64,000 nucleotides of DNA from Streptomyces sp. NRRL S-455 (lineage in GTDB: Bacteria > Actinomycetota > Actinomycetes > Streptomycetales > Streptomycetaceae), in assembly GCF_000717875.1 (NCBI RefSeq), contig NZ_JOCT01000035.1, positions 1-64,000 of the forward strand, given 5' to 3'. Below the pieces are notes generated by a model, which saw nothing but the letters and a program-made list of their open reading frames with translations, made no database searches and was not told the origin of the DNA. Positions 1-9,400 of the stretch are shown here, one piece after another (position 1 is the stretch's first letter; each line of letters begins with the position of its first letter). A program made the position numbers and the translations under genes.

Positions 1-345
1 GTGTCCGTCCTCGGAACGGCGCGATGGGGTCGGAGACCGATTGACGGTCCGTTGACGCGCCAACCAGCTGCGGGCGGACACCCCCCGACACGTCCCCTTC
101 CGTGCGACGGCGGCTGCGGGTGCGGGGGCGGGCCGCCGATCCGCCTAGCTGCGGGCAGTCGTGCCGCTGGGGCGATGGGGGTCCCCCCTGCTCGAGCGAA
201 GCCGAGAGCTTGGGGGAGGGGCTCGGCTGTCGGGGGCCGGAGTTGTCGTCGGCCGGCGAATGTCCGAGGCCCGTCGGATCCTTGAGCGACCTACACCGAC
301 CGGCCTGCGACGCACCGGCCGCCCGGGCGATGCTTGAATGCCCCA
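1..345. other. Intergenic region at window start
   Basis: No convincing gene. Open frames here have amino-acid compositions typical of shadow translation of GC-rich DNA (runs of Gly, Arg and Pro) and no ribosome binding site. The only structured element seen is the hairpin-forming dispersed repeat near 174-219. Confidence 0.6.
174..219. repeat. Dispersed Streptomyces-type intergenic hairpin repeat
   Basis: A G-run followed by a C-run, then GCTCGAG, a short loop and CGAGAGCTTGGGGGAG, which pair imperfectly into a stem. From memory, near-identical sequences are scattered in intergenic regions of many Streptomyces genomes. The function is unknown; it could act as a terminator or a REP-like element. 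Confidence 0.55.
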
Positions 346-990
346 GTGACGGACTATGACGTGCTGCGCGTCTTCTGCGGGCCCAACGGCGGATACGGCA
401 ACGAACTCGGGGTCGTTCGCGACGGTTCGGTGCTGCCCGAGCGGAGCGAGCGACAGGCGTTCGCCGCCAAGCTCGGGTTCAGCGAGACCGTGTTCGTCGA
501 CGACCCCGAGCGGGGCGTGATCGACATCTACACGCCGACCCTGCGGCTGCCCTTCGCCGGGCATCCCTGTGTCGGGACGGCGTGGCTGCTCGACGTGCCC
601 GAGCTGGTCACGCCGGCCGGCGAGGTCGGGGCGCGGCAGGACGGGGAGTTCTGCTGGATCGAGGCGCGGGCGGAGTGGGTGCCGCCGCGGACCCTGCGGC
701 AGTTCGGCAGTGCCGCCGAGGTCGACGATCTGGACGTGCCGCCGCCGGGGGAGTGGGTGTACGCCTGGGCCTGGGAGGACGAGCCCGCCGGGCGGGTGCG
801 GGCCCGGGCGTTCCCCGGACGCGGCGACGGGATCGACGAGGACGAGGCGACCGGGGCGGCGGCCCTGCTGCTCACCGACCGGCTGGGCCGGGCCCTCAAC
901 ATCACCCAGGGGGCGGGCTCCCAGATCCTCACCGCGCCGCAGCCGGGCGGATGGACCGAGGTGGGTGGCCGGGTCCACCTCGAACGCTGA
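346..990 (+). CDS. PhzF-family (phenazine biosynthesis-like) isomerase/epimerase
   Basis: Member of the PhzF/diaminopimelate-epimerase-like fold, usually cytosolic proton-shuttling isomerases; the substrate of this one is unknown. Visible family signatures are GGYGNELGVV near the N terminus, PFAGHPCVGTAW about 65 residues in, and a C-terminal DEATGAAALLLTDRLGR block with the Gly/Ala-rich loop that closes the second half-barrel. At 214 residues it is shorter than the usual 260-300, so the linker and the second half are compact. GTG at 346 begins the conserved TDYDVLRVFC stretch; TTG at 334 is an alternative and neither has a strong Shine-Dalgarno. It converges with the heme oxygenase gene. Confidence 0.8.
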   Translation: MTDYDVLRVFCGPNGGYGNELGVVRDGSVLPERSERQAFAAKLGFSETVFVDDPERGVIDIYTPTLRLPFAGHPCVGTAWLLDVPELVTPAGEVGARQDGEFCWIEARAEWVPPRTLRQFGSAAEVDDLDVPPPGEWVYAWAWEDEPAGRVRARAFPGRGDGIDEDEATGAAALLLTDRLGRALNITQGAGSQILTAPQPGGWTEVGGRVHLER

Positions 991-1011
991 ACCACGGGGC
1001 GGGGCCCCGGC

Positions 1012-1659
1012 TCAGGCCGACAGCGGGAACTCCTCGCCCAGCGCGCGGAACACCGCGTTGTTCAGCGCGTACGCCCGCTCGCACTCGGCCACGATCCGCT
1101 GCCGCTCCAGCTCGTCGCCGGGCACCGCGTCCAGCCGTTCGTGGTAACTGCGCTTGTAGGCGGCCGGGTTGGGGATCTGCTCGAAGACGTAGAACCTGAC
1201 CCCGTCGCCCTTCCTCGGGAAACCCCACGCCTTCTTGGCGGTGTCGCGGATGATCTGCCCACCGGAGAGGTCGCCGAGGTAGCGGGTGTAGTGGTGGGCG
1301 ACGTAGCCGGCCGGCCAGGTGCGGGCGCACTCGGTGATCCGGCGCGCGTACTCCAGCGTGGCGGGCACTGCGCTGATGCCCGAGCGCCAGTCCGGCCCGC
1401 GCAGGTGCTCCAGGTCCCGCTCCAGCGAGGTCATGCGGAACAGCTCAGGGCGGACGAAGGGGCCGGCCACCGGGTCCGCCGCCAGGCGCTCCGTGCCGGA
1501 CTCCAGCGCCGCGTACACGAACCACAGCTGCTCCGTGTAGCGCGCGAACGCGTCGACCCCCAGTCTGTGCGCCAGCAGATCGCTCATGAACGCCGAGCCC
1601 CTGATCTCCTGGTGCTGCTCACGGGAAGCGGTCCGAAGGAGGGTCGAGAAGGATTCCAT
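1012..1659 (-). CDS. Heme oxygenase (biliverdin-producing)
   Basis: Cytosolic heme oxygenase, 215 residues, the usual size for bacterial HmuO-type enzymes. It opens heme to biliverdin, CO and ferrous iron, allowing iron reuse from heme. The proximal histidine is His16 in ASREQHQEI, and the distal-helix signature YLGDLSGGQII is present and complete; LYF-type aromatic helices and a C-terminal NNAVF helix fit the all-alpha fold. The start ATG at 1659 sits about 17 bp downstream of a perfect 8-bp-armed palindrome, so transcription is probably repressor-controlled. No heme transporter is next to it. Confidence 0.93.
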   Translation of the reverse strand: MESFSTLLRTASREQHQEIRGSAFMSDLLAHRLGVDAFARYTEQLWFVYAALESGTERLAADPVAGPFVRPELFRMTSLERDLEHLRGPDWRSGISAVPATLEYARRITECARTWPAGYVAHHYTRYLGDLSGGQIIRDTAKKAWGFPRKGDGVRFYVFEQIPNPAAYKRSYHERLDAVPGDELERQRIVAECERAYALNNAVFRALGEEFPLSA

Positions 1660-1675
1660 GGCCCACTTCCCCTGC

Positions 1676-1696
1676 TTACCGACGTTGTGTCGGTAA
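1676..1696. promoter_or_regulatory. Palindromic operator candidate before heme oxygenase
   Basis: TTACCGAC, 5-bp spacer, GTCGGTAA: two perfect 8-bp arms ending 16 bp upstream of the heme oxygenase start codon. The form is typical of TetR-family operators; no regulator gene lies alongside, so the cognate protein is unknown. Confidence 0.6.
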
Positions 1697-1780
1697 AACG
1701 CTACTCCGGTGCAGGGCGGGGCGCCATGGGGAAGGCCCGCCCTCCGAGGAGAGCGGGCCGTGGGCGGGGTGACCGTGGCG

Positions 1781-2638
1781 CTACGGAAGGGTGAGGATCT
1801 CGGCCCCCGTGTCCGTCACCACCAGCGTGTGCTCGAACTGGGCGGTCCGCCTGCGGTCCTTCGTCACGACCGTCCAGCCGTCGTCCCACATGTCGTACTC
1901 GTGCGTCCCGAGCGTCAGCATCGGCTCGATCGTGAACGTCATCCCGGGCTGGATGACGGTCGTGGCGTGCGGGCTGTCGTAGTGCGGGATGATCAGGCCC
2001 GAGTGGAACGACGAGTTGATGCCGTGGCCCGTGAAGTCCCGCACCACGCCGTAGCCGAACCGCTTGGCGTACGACTCGATGACCCGGCCGATGATGTTGA
2101 TCTGCCGGCCCGGCCTGACCGCCTTGATCGCCCGGTTGAGGGACTCCCGGGTCCGCTCCACCAGCAGCCGCGACTCCTCGTCGACGTCACCGACGAGGTA
2201 GGTGGCGTTGTTGTCGCCGTGTACGCCGCCGATGTACGCCGTGACGTCGAGGTTGACGATGTCTCCGTCGCGCAGGACCGTCGAGTCCGGGATGCCGTGG
2301 CAGATGACCTCGTTGACCGACGTGCACAGCGACTTCGGGAAGCCCCGGTAGCCGAGCGTCGAGGGGTAGGCGCCGTGGTCGCACATGTACTCGTGCGCCA
2401 CCTTGTCCAGCTCGTCCGTGGTCACGCCGGGCGCGATCAGCTTCGCGGCCTCCGCCATCGCCCGGGCGGCGATCCGGCCGGCGACCCGCATCGCCTCGAT
2501 CGTCTCGGGCGTCTGCACCTCCGGTCCGGTGTACGGCGTCGGCGCGGGCTTGCCGACGTACTCGGGGCGACGGATGTTTCCGGGCACGGAACGGGTGGGG
2601 GACAGTTCCCCGGGGACGAGCAGCGACTGGCCAGACAT
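1781..2638 (-). CDS. map: Methionine aminopeptidase, type I
   Basis: Removes the initiator methionine from nascent proteins; cytosolic two-metal peptidase of family M24A. At 285 residues it has the N-terminal extension common in actinobacterial MetAPs (a proline-rich stretch ending in PEYVGKP), followed by the catalytic pita-bread fold. Metal ligands sit in [17 protein letters not shown], in [11 protein letters not shown], in the TIEPM segment and in the terminal QFEHT segment. I start at ATG 2638 ([10 protein letters not shown]), where family similarity begins. A small conserved gene starts divergently 58 bp away. Confidence 0.95.
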   Translation of the reverse strand: MSGQSLLVPGELSPTRSVPGNIRRPEYVGKPAPTPYTGPEVQTPETIEAMRVAGRIAARAMAEAAKLIAPGVTTDELDKVAHEYMCDHGAYPSTLGYRGFPKSLCTSVNEVICHGIPDSTVLRDGDIVNLDVTAYIGGVHGDNNATYLVGDVDEESRLLVERTRESLNRAIKAVRPGRQINIIGRVIESYAKRFGYGVVRDFTGHGINSSFHSGLIIPHYDSPHATTVIQPGMTFTIEPMLTLGTHEYDMWDDGWTVVTKDRRRTAQFEHTLVVTDTGAEILTLP

Positions 2639-2696
2639 GCCAGCGAGTCTAACCAGCGGCCACGGGGGAACATGTCGATGGCGAGAGGAGCTGGTC

Positions 2697-2927
2697 ATGG
2701 CCCTGTTCAAGAAGCGCACGGTCGGCAAGCCGGGTGAGTGGTACTACTGCCTGGAGCACAAGAAGGTCGAGGAGGGGCCGGAATGCCCCAACAAGGACCG
2801 CTTCGGCCCGTACGCGAGCCGTACCGAGGCCGAACACGCGATGGAGACCGCCCGCGAACGCAACCTCCAGTGGGAGAACGACCCCAAGTGGCACGACGCC
2901 CCGGCGGGCGGTCGGAACGAGGAGTAG
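2697..2927 (+). CDS. Small conserved protein, SPOR-like
   Basis: A 76-residue basic-acidic soluble protein beginning [18 protein letters not shown] strong Shine-Dalgarno (GAGAGGAG) lies 6 bp before ATG 2697. The middle section, with [14 protein letters not shown], resembles the core of SPOR-type repeats, which bind peptidoglycan. There is no signal peptide or membrane segment, so a periplasm-type role is doubtful and the true function is unknown. It is divergent from map and followed by a strong terminator. From memory it is well conserved in Streptomyces. Confidence 0.82.
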   Translation: MALFKKRTVGKPGEWYYCLEHKKVEEGPECPNKDRFGPYASRTEAEHAMETARERNLQWENDPKWHDAPAGGRNEE

Positions 2928-2928
2928 G

Positions 2929-2971
2929 CGTACCCGTGCGGCCGTGACGTTCACGCGGCCGCACGGGTACG
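2929..2971. terminator. Terminator hairpin
   Basis: A 16-bp perfect stem (CGTACCCGTGCGGCCG and its complement) with an 11-nt loop, 2 bp after the stop of the small upstream gene. It lies between convergent genes and could serve both. Confidence 0.8.
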
Positions 2972-2980
2972 AAACCGGCC

Positions 2981-3583
2981 CTACCAGCGCGCGGGCGGTG
3001 GGGCCGTCAGGTGTTCCGCCAGTCTCCGCACCCTGTCCCGAAAGCGGCGCCGGCCACGGGGAGCCGGCAGGGAATTCTCCCCGGCCGCCGCGCTGACCAG
3101 ATGCTGCACCGTGTCCAGGTCCAGCTCCGAGCCGTCGGGAACGGCCAGACACTCGTGGGCCAACGCCGGCAGCTCCCCCTCCCCGGGGCCGAGAGAGAGC
3201 ACCGTCGCCCCGGCGCGCCGGGCGTCGGACACCCGTTCAAGGAGCGGCGCGGCCGGTCCCTCCGGGGACACCACCAGCAGCGTCTCACCCCGCCGCGCCG
3301 CCTCGAGCCGGCCGAGACCGACCGCCAGGTGCGCCGGATCCGAAGGGCGCGCGTCATGCCGTACCAGCGTCGGGGCCAGCTCCGGCGTGCCCGACCACGC
3401 GGCCTCGTCCACCAGGTGTGCCGCCAGGTGCCACGGCTCGAACGCCGGCGTGCCGACGAGCAGCAGACCGCCCCCGTGCGACACCACCGACCCCCGCAGC
3501 GCGCCGGCGAACCGCCGCGTGGACCCCAGCCACTCCGTCCCGGCGAGCACTTCCCTCAACAGCGCCACCCGTACCGCGTCCAT
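2981..3583 (-). CDS. Hypothetical protein, SIS-domain-like
   Basis: A 200-residue soluble protein of unknown function. The middle (residues about 95-145: a hydrophobic strand ETLLVVSPEG, a helix ending ERVSDARRAGATVLSLG, then a strand ending in HECLAVPDGS) follows the beta-alpha-beta order of sugar-isomerase (SIS) folds, in which such segments bind phosphosugars. I see no catalytic signature, so this is a fold suggestion only. The C terminus is strongly basic (GRRRFRDRVRRL). It is encoded alone, divergent from the F420 reductase gene and converging on the small SPOR-like gene. Confidence 0.75.
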   Translation of the reverse strand: MDAVRVALLREVLAGTEWLGSTRRFAGALRGSVVSHGGGLLLVGTPAFEPWHLAAHLVDEAAWSGTPELAPTLVRHDARPSDPAHLAVGLGRLEAARRGETLLVVSPEGPAAPLLERVSDARRAGATVLSLGPGEGELPALAHECLAVPDGSELDLDTVQHLVSAAAGENSLPAPRGRRRFRDRVRRLAEHLTAPPPARW

Positions 3584-3729
3584 GCGACCGCATCCTGCCC
3601 CGGCCGGTCACCCGTGAGGCGGAATTCACCCCGCATTCGCCCGGCTCGGGCAGAGTGACCGGTCATCCGTACCGCTGTCGAACGGCAGTCGGAATCCAGC
3701 GGGTTCCAAGCGGCCGTAGAGTCGGGGCC

Positions 3730-4449
3730 ATGACCTCTACCGACAGTGCTGCCACCGACAACGCCCAGAAGGCCCCCGCCAAGGACCCCTGGGACCTGCC
3801 CGACGTCTCCGGACTCGTCGTCGGGGTGCTCGGCGGGACCGGGCCGCAGGGCAAGGGCCTCGCCTACCGGCTCGCCAAGGCCGGCCAGAAGGTGATCATC
3901 GGCTCGCGGGCGGCCGAGCGCGCTCAGGCCGCCGCGGAGGAGCTCGGACACGGTGTCGAGGGCGCGGGCAACGCCGAGACGGCGCGCCGCAGCGACATCG
4001 TGATCGTCGCGGTGCCGTGGGACGGCCACGGCAAGACCCTCGAGTCCCTGCGCGAGGAACTGGCGGGCAAGCTCGTCGTCGACTGCGTCAATCCGCTCGG
4101 CTTCGACAAGAAGGGCGCCTACGCGCTGAAGCCGGAGGAGGGCAGCGCCGCCGAGCAGGCCGCCGCCCTGCTGCCGGACTCCCGGGTCACGGCCGCCTTC
4201 CACCACCTGTCGGCCGTGCTGCTCCAGGACCCGGAGATCGACGAGATCGACACGGACGTGATGGTGCTCGGCGAGGTCCGCGCCGACGTCGAGATCGTCC
4301 AGGCCCTCGCCGGGCGCATCCCCGGCATGCGCGGCATCTTCGCCGGGCGGCTGCGCAACGCCCACCAGGTGGAGTCGCTGGTGGCGAACCTGATCTCGGT
4401 GAACCGCCGGTACAAGGCGCACGCGGGGCTCCGCGTGACCGACGTGTGA
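3730..4449 (+). CDS. npdG: NADPH:coenzyme F420 oxidoreductase
   Basis: Transfers hydride between NADPH and the deazaflavin cofactor F420, a cofactor widely used in actinobacteria. At 239 residues it has a Rossmann N terminus, VGVLGGTGPQGKGLAYRLA, with the GGTGxxG fingerprint, followed by IIGSRAAERA, where the Ser-Arg pair binds the NADPH 2'-phosphate. Next come the conserved DIVIVAVPWDGH strand and the VDCVNPLGFDKKG segment. The first roughly 28 residues (to PWDLPDVSG) are a polar leader beyond the usual archaeal start and are common in Streptomyces. ATG at 3730 is chosen because it directly precedes this leader and no later start leaves the fold intact. Confidence 0.93.
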   Translation: MTSTDSAATDNAQKAPAKDPWDLPDVSGLVVGVLGGTGPQGKGLAYRLAKAGQKVIIGSRAAERAQAAAEELGHGVEGAGNAETARRSDIVIVAVPWDGHGKTLESLREELAGKLVVDCVNPLGFDKKGAYALKPEEGSAAEQAAALLPDSRVTAAFHHLSAVLLQDPEIDEIDTDVMVLGEVRADVEIVQALAGRIPGMRGIFAGRLRNAHQVESLVANLISVNRRYKAHAGLRVTDV

Positions 4450-4523
4450 GCCGGTGACGCGGATGGGGGACACTGGACGGCACAAGCAGTGCCAGCAGTG
4501 TCCCCCGACAGGAGTCGACCGAA

Positions 4524-4703
4524 ATGCCCCGCCTCGCCGTCTATGCCCTGATCGTCTGCGTCCTGTCCGTGACCGCGGCCGTGGTCTCCTTCGTGCAGGG
4601 CAGCTGGCTGGGGATCGTCTGGGTGCTGCTCGCCGGACTGTCGTCCAACATGACCTGGTACTACGTCAAGCGCGGCAGGGCCCGGAAGTCGGTCACGGGC
4701 TGA
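4524..4703 (+). CDS. Small two-helix membrane protein
   Basis: A 59-residue protein starting MPRLAVYALIVCVLSV. Two hydrophobic segments (about residues 4-24 and 28-46) are separated by a short polar turn with QGSW, and the tail KRGRARKSVTG is positively charged, placing the C terminus inside the cell. The upstream GACAGGAG gives a good ribosome binding site. It follows the F420 reductase gene by 74 bp and could be co-transcribed. Function unknown. Confidence 0.75.
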   Translation: MPRLAVYALIVCVLSVTAAVVSFVQGSWLGIVWVLLAGLSSNMTWYYVKRGRARKSVTG

Positions 4704-4707
4704 CCCG

Positions 4708-5508
4708 TCAGGGGGCTGCCGAGCAGAACTCGTCCGAGCCCTGCCAGAAGCGGTACAGCCCCTGACCGCAGTAGGTGTCGAAGTCGCTGATCCCGAGCGA
4801 CTTCAGGATCGCGTCGATCACGTCGAAGAACACGCCGTTCACCGCCGGCAGCCACAGCAGCGCGAACACGAACAGCAGGCCGAACGGCGCGAACGGCTCC
4901 ACCTGCCGCCGGATCTTGTACGACAGCCAGGGCTCGATCACGCCGTAGCCGTCCAGGCCTGGTATAGGCAGGAAGTTCAGCAGCGCGGCCGACACCTGGA
5001 GCAGGGCGAGGAACGCCAGGGCGAAGCGGAAGTCGGACGGCACCCCGTCCAGGGTGTCCAGCCAGAACGGCGCCGTGCAGACGACCGCGAACAGCACGTT
5101 CGTCAGCGGACCCGCGGCCGAGATCAGGCTGTGCTTCCAGCGGCCCCGGATCCGCCCGTGCTCGATGAACACCGCGCCGCCGGGCAGGCCGATCCCACCC
5201 ATGATCACGAAGAGCACCGGCAGCACGATGCTGAGCAGCGCGTGCGTGTACTTCAGCGGGTTCAGGGTCAGGTACCCCTTCGCCCCCACCGAGATGTCCC
5301 CGCTGTGCAGGGCGGTGCGCGCGTGCGCGTACTCGTGCAGGCAGAGCGAGACGATCCAGGCCGCCGTCACGAAGAGGAACACGGCGACCCCGGGCTGCTC
5401 CGCGAACCCGGTCCAGGTCGCCCACCCGGTGACCGCCGTCACGGCCAGGATCCCGATGAACACGGGACTGATCCGCCGCTCGCTGTGGCGGCTGGTGGCG
5501 GTGGTCAT
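4708..5508 (-). CDS. Site-2-type protease (M50 family) membrane metalloprotease
   Basis: An integral-membrane zinc protease of 266 residues. The zinc motif HEYAH is in the second membrane helix, at about residue 60 (SLCLHEYAHARTALHSGD), followed by GYLTLNPLKYTHALLS. The third ligand is in the later NFLPIPGLDGYG segment, corresponding to the NPxPxxDG motif of S2P enzymes. Family members cut membrane-bound substrates such as anti-sigma factors, but no such partner is adjacent. ATG at 5508 (MTTATSRHSE) is preferred because upstream in-frame sequence is not membrane-like. It converges on the small membrane protein gene with only 4 bp between stops. Confidence 0.9.
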   Translation of the reverse strand: MTTATSRHSERRISPVFIGILAVTAVTGWATWTGFAEQPGVAVFLFVTAAWIVSLCLHEYAHARTALHSGDISVGAKGYLTLNPLKYTHALLSIVLPVLFVIMGGIGLPGGAVFIEHGRIRGRWKHSLISAAGPLTNVLFAVVCTAPFWLDTLDGVPSDFRFALAFLALLQVSAALLNFLPIPGLDGYGVIEPWLSYKIRRQVEPFAPFGLLFVFALLWLPAVNGVFFDVIDAILKSLGISDFDTYCGQGLYRFWQGSDEFCSAAP

Positions 5509-5622
5509 GGAACTCCCTGCACTCTCGGACACGCGACGGGGACGGAACGGGACGGCCCGACGGTACCGGGCGCAGGGGGAAAACGTCTCGCGCGGGGCGG
5601 CCGGTTCCGGGAGGGTGGGGGC

Positions 5623-6342
5623 ATGGGGCTCTGGCACGTGATCTACGAGGACTGGCAGATGGAGTGCTGCGGCACCCCGTTCGGGGTGGGGGACGAGGTG
5701 AGCTGGCCCCTGCTGCTCGAGGACGCGGACCAGGCGTTCGGCGGTGGCTGGCACGACCAGCTCACCGAGGTCGCCGGGCAGGTGGAGGAGGCGGGCGGCG
5801 TCCGCCTGCTGCGCGAGGAGACGGGACTCACCCTCGCCGTGGGGGCGGACCTCGACGACGAGGAGGACCGACGCCCGAAGCCGGGCGACTGGTTCCGTTC
5901 CGTCGGCCTGCTCTCCGTCGAACGGCACGGCGCGGTCTGGCCCGAGACCGTCGGGCGGGTGCGGGCCGTCCAGGTGCTGACCCAGGCCTACGACCAGAGC
6001 GTCCCGGGTTCACGGACCTGGTACCCGGTGGCGGGGAAACGCCGGATGCGGCTGGTGGACCGATGCCCCGAGTGGTTCGCCGACGGCGGTGCAGCGGACC
6101 GGGGACGGTGCTGGAGGGAGGCGGGCGTGGTGGTGACCCTGGAGGTACCGCACACGGATTCGAGGCTCTCCCACGCCGTCCGCGAGGCCCGGGGCATCAC
6201 GCGGCAGGGCAGCGAACCAGGCGCGGAGACGAAGGGACTCCCGGAGGCGGACCTGACGGTGCTGCTGGAGGGCCTGAGCACGGCTGCCGTTCCGGCGGGC
6301 AGCCCGGGGCGGCCGGCCCGGCGGAGTGGCCGGCGTGCGTGA
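5623..6342 (+). CDS. Hypothetical protein, DUF6578-like
   Basis: A 239-residue soluble acidic protein opening MGLWHVIYEDWQMECCGTPF, which I associate from memory with a Streptomyces domain of unknown function (DUF6578). The N-terminal 45 residues hold a Cys pair (ECCG) and are strongly patterned. The C-terminal third is low-complexity and Arg/Pro/Gly-rich and looks disordered. A Gly-rich purine stretch precedes ATG 5623. It is divergent from the M50 protease gene and upstream of the AfsR-like regulator with about 120 bp between. No function can be assigned. Confidence 0.75.
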   Translation: MGLWHVIYEDWQMECCGTPFGVGDEVSWPLLLEDADQAFGGGWHDQLTEVAGQVEEAGGVRLLREETGLTLAVGADLDDEEDRRPKPGDWFRSVGLLSVERHGAVWPETVGRVRAVQVLTQAYDQSVPGSRTWYPVAGKRRMRLVDRCPEWFADGGAADRGRCWREAGVVVTLEVPHTDSRLSHAVREARGITRQGSEPGAETKGLPEADLTVLLEGLSTAAVPAGSPGRPARRSGRRA

Positions 6343-6465
6343 ACGCTGTCGTCGGAGCGGTCCGGCCGCGTCCGGCGCTTCCGGAGACCCGAGCACGCCT
6401 GCTCCACCCCGTGAACCCCGCCGCGCCGTCAACTGCCGTGCCCCGGCCTCGTATCACCGGAGACA

Positions 6466-9400
6466 ATGGACCCCGTGCGCTATCGCATCCTCGGCACCAC
6501 ACAGGCACTCCGCACCGACGGCACGGTCGTCCCGGTGGGCGGGGCGCGGCTGCGTGCGCTGCTGACCGTGCTGGCTCTGCGGGCCGGTCGTACCGTGCCC
6601 GCGGGGATGCTCGTCGACGAGGTGTGGGGCGGGGAGCCGCCCGCCGACGCGCCGGGCGCGCTGCAGGCGCTTGTCGGGCGGTTGCGGCGGGCGCTCGGGG
6701 CGGACGCCGTGGCCTCGGCGGAGGGCGGGTACCGGCTCACGGCCGTGCCCGACGACATCGACGTGCACCGGTTCGAGCGGCTGGCCGATGAAGGGGTGCG
6801 GGCCCTGGCCGACGGCGACCCCGCCAAGGCCGCCGTGGTGCTCGACGACGCCCTCGCGCTGTGGCGCGGACCGGCCCTCGCCGACCTCCCCGACCGCACC
6901 GCCGAGGCAGCCCGCTGGGACACCCGCCGCCTGGACGTGCTGCGCGCCCGCCACGGCGCCGCCCTCGCCCTGGGCCGGGCCGAGCAGTCCGTTCCCGAGC
7001 TGACCGCCCTGTGCGACAGCCACCCCCTGGACGAACCCCTTCAGACTCTCCGTCTGCGCGCCCTGCGCGACGCCGGACGCACCGCGGAGGCACTGGACGC
7101 CTACGAGGACGTCCGGCGGCTGCTCGCCGACCGGCTCGGCACCGACCCCGGGCCGGAACTGCGCTTACTGCACGCGGAGTTGCTGAGACCGGGCGACAGC
7201 CCTGTGCCCGCCCGCGGCAGCGGGGCACCGCCCGTCGGCAATCTCCGCGCCCGGCTCACCTCCTTCATCGGCCGCGAGGCCGACATCGAGACCATCCGGG
7301 GCGATCTCGCCACCGCCCGGCTCGTGACGCTGCTCGGACCCGGTGGGTCCGGCAAGACACGGCTGTCGCAGGAGGCCGCCGAGGCCGTGCGTCCCTCCAT
7401 GCCGGACGGCGTCTGGCTGGCCGAACTCGCCCCGGTCGAGGACCCCGCCGCCGTACCGGAGGCCGTGCTGACCGCCGTCGGTGCCCGCGAGACCGTGCTG
7501 TACGGCGCCGGCGCCGAGGAGATGCGGGCCGCCGCCGACCACCGTCACGACGACCCCTTCGAACGCCTCGTCGAGCACTTCGGCAGAAGCCGCATCCTGC
7601 TCATCCTCGACAACTGCGAGCATGTGGTCGACGCGGCGGCCCGGCTCGCCGAGGAACTGCTCGCCCGCTGCCCGGGCCTGACCGTCCTCGCCACCAGCCG
7701 CGAACCCCTCGGCGTACCGGGGGAATCGCTGCGCCCGGTGGAACCGCTGCCCGAACCGCAGGCGCTGCGGCTGCTCGCCGACCGGGGCGCGGCCGCCCGC
7801 CCCGACTTCCGGACCGACGCCGACGAAGAGACCGCGGCGGCCTGTGCCGAGATCTGCCGGCGGCTGGACGGCCTGCCCCTCGCCATCGAGCTCGCCGCCG
7901 CCCGCCTCCGCATGCTGACACCCCGCCAGATCGCCGACCGGCTCGATGACCGATTCCGCCTCCTCACCTCCGGCAACCGCACCGTCCTGCCCCGCCAGCA
8001 GACCCTGCGCGCGGTCGTCGACTGGTCCTGGGACCTGCTCGACGACGACGAACGCGACGTCCTGCGCCGCCTGTCGGTCTTCGCCGGCGGGTGTGACCTC
8101 GCCGCCGCCGAGGCCGTGTGCGGCCCCGTCGCCCTGGAGGCGCTCGGCTCGCTCGTCGACAGGTCCCTGGTCGTGGCAGGCCCGTCCGGTGCCGGCGGGA
8201 TGCGCTACCGGCTCCTGGAGACCGTCGCCGAGTACGCGGGCGAGCGGCTCGACGAGGCCGGGCAGCGGGCGGACGCCGAGCGCGCGCACCTGACGTACTA
8301 CCGCGAACTCGCCCGCACCACCGACCCGTTGCTGCGCGGCCCCGATCAGCTCACCGCCGTCCGGCGGCTGGAGCTCGAGTACGAGAACCTGCGCACCGCC
8401 CTGCGCCACGCCGTCGCCGGCCGTGACGAGCAGGAGGCGCTGTGCCTGGTGCTCTCGCTGGCCCGCTACTGGCAGATGCGTGACCTGCGCATCGAGGCCC
8501 GCAACTGGTGCCGCGAGGTCATGTCCCTCGGCCCCGACCCCTTCGCCGAGCCGGTCCGCCGCGCCGCCCCCGTGTGGGAGCGGTGCACCGCGGCGCCGCC
8601 GATGACCGGCGAGACCCTCTGGGAGGCTCGGCGTGGCGTCCACCTCGCCCACGTCGCCTGCATGGACACGGAGCTGGACGCCTGGCAGAACCCGCGGGCG
8701 CAGCGCAAGCTGCGGATCATCACCGAGGCGTACGAGCCCGGGCTGCCGCAGACCTGCCGCAGCCCCGGCATCTTCTGGTTCTACGCCGTGATGCTGACCG
8801 GCGGCATCGAACGGCTGCGCGGCATCGCCGACGCCTCGGTCGAGACCTGCCGCAAGACGCCCGGATACGACTGGGAGCTCGCCTTCTGCCTGCAACTGCG
8901 TGCCAACCTGATGGCGAACCGCACCGACTGGGCGGGCGACGCGACCCGTGACGCCGACGAGTCGCTGGCGATCTACCGGCGTCTCGGCGACATCTGGGGC
9001 ACCGCCGAGGCGCTCTCCGCGCGCGGCGAGGCCCGCGAGCACAGGGGCGAGTACGTCCTCGCCGCCGCCGACTACGAGGCGGCGATCGAACACGCCGAAC
9101 GCCTCGGAGCCCGCGCCCATCAGGCGGTGCTCGCCGCCCGCCTGGGTGCTGTCCTGCTGCAGGCGGGCGAGCCCGAGCGGGGCGAGCGAATGCTGCGGGA
9201 CGTGATCGCGCAACAGCACAGCCCGGGCAGCGGCGCCATGCCCGCCGCCCGGCACTTCCTCGCCGGCTGGCTCGGCATGACCGGCCGGACCGCCGAGGCG
9301 CGGGAACAACTGCGGCTGCTGCGCGAGGACTTCCAGATCGCCCACTTCGTCGTCTTCGACGCGTTCATCCTCAGCGCGGAGGCCTGGCTGGACGCGCTCG

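Noticed and set aside
1..285. Open frame from position 1
   Set aside because: Gly/Arg/Pro-rich, no domain, and it crosses the dispersed repeat.
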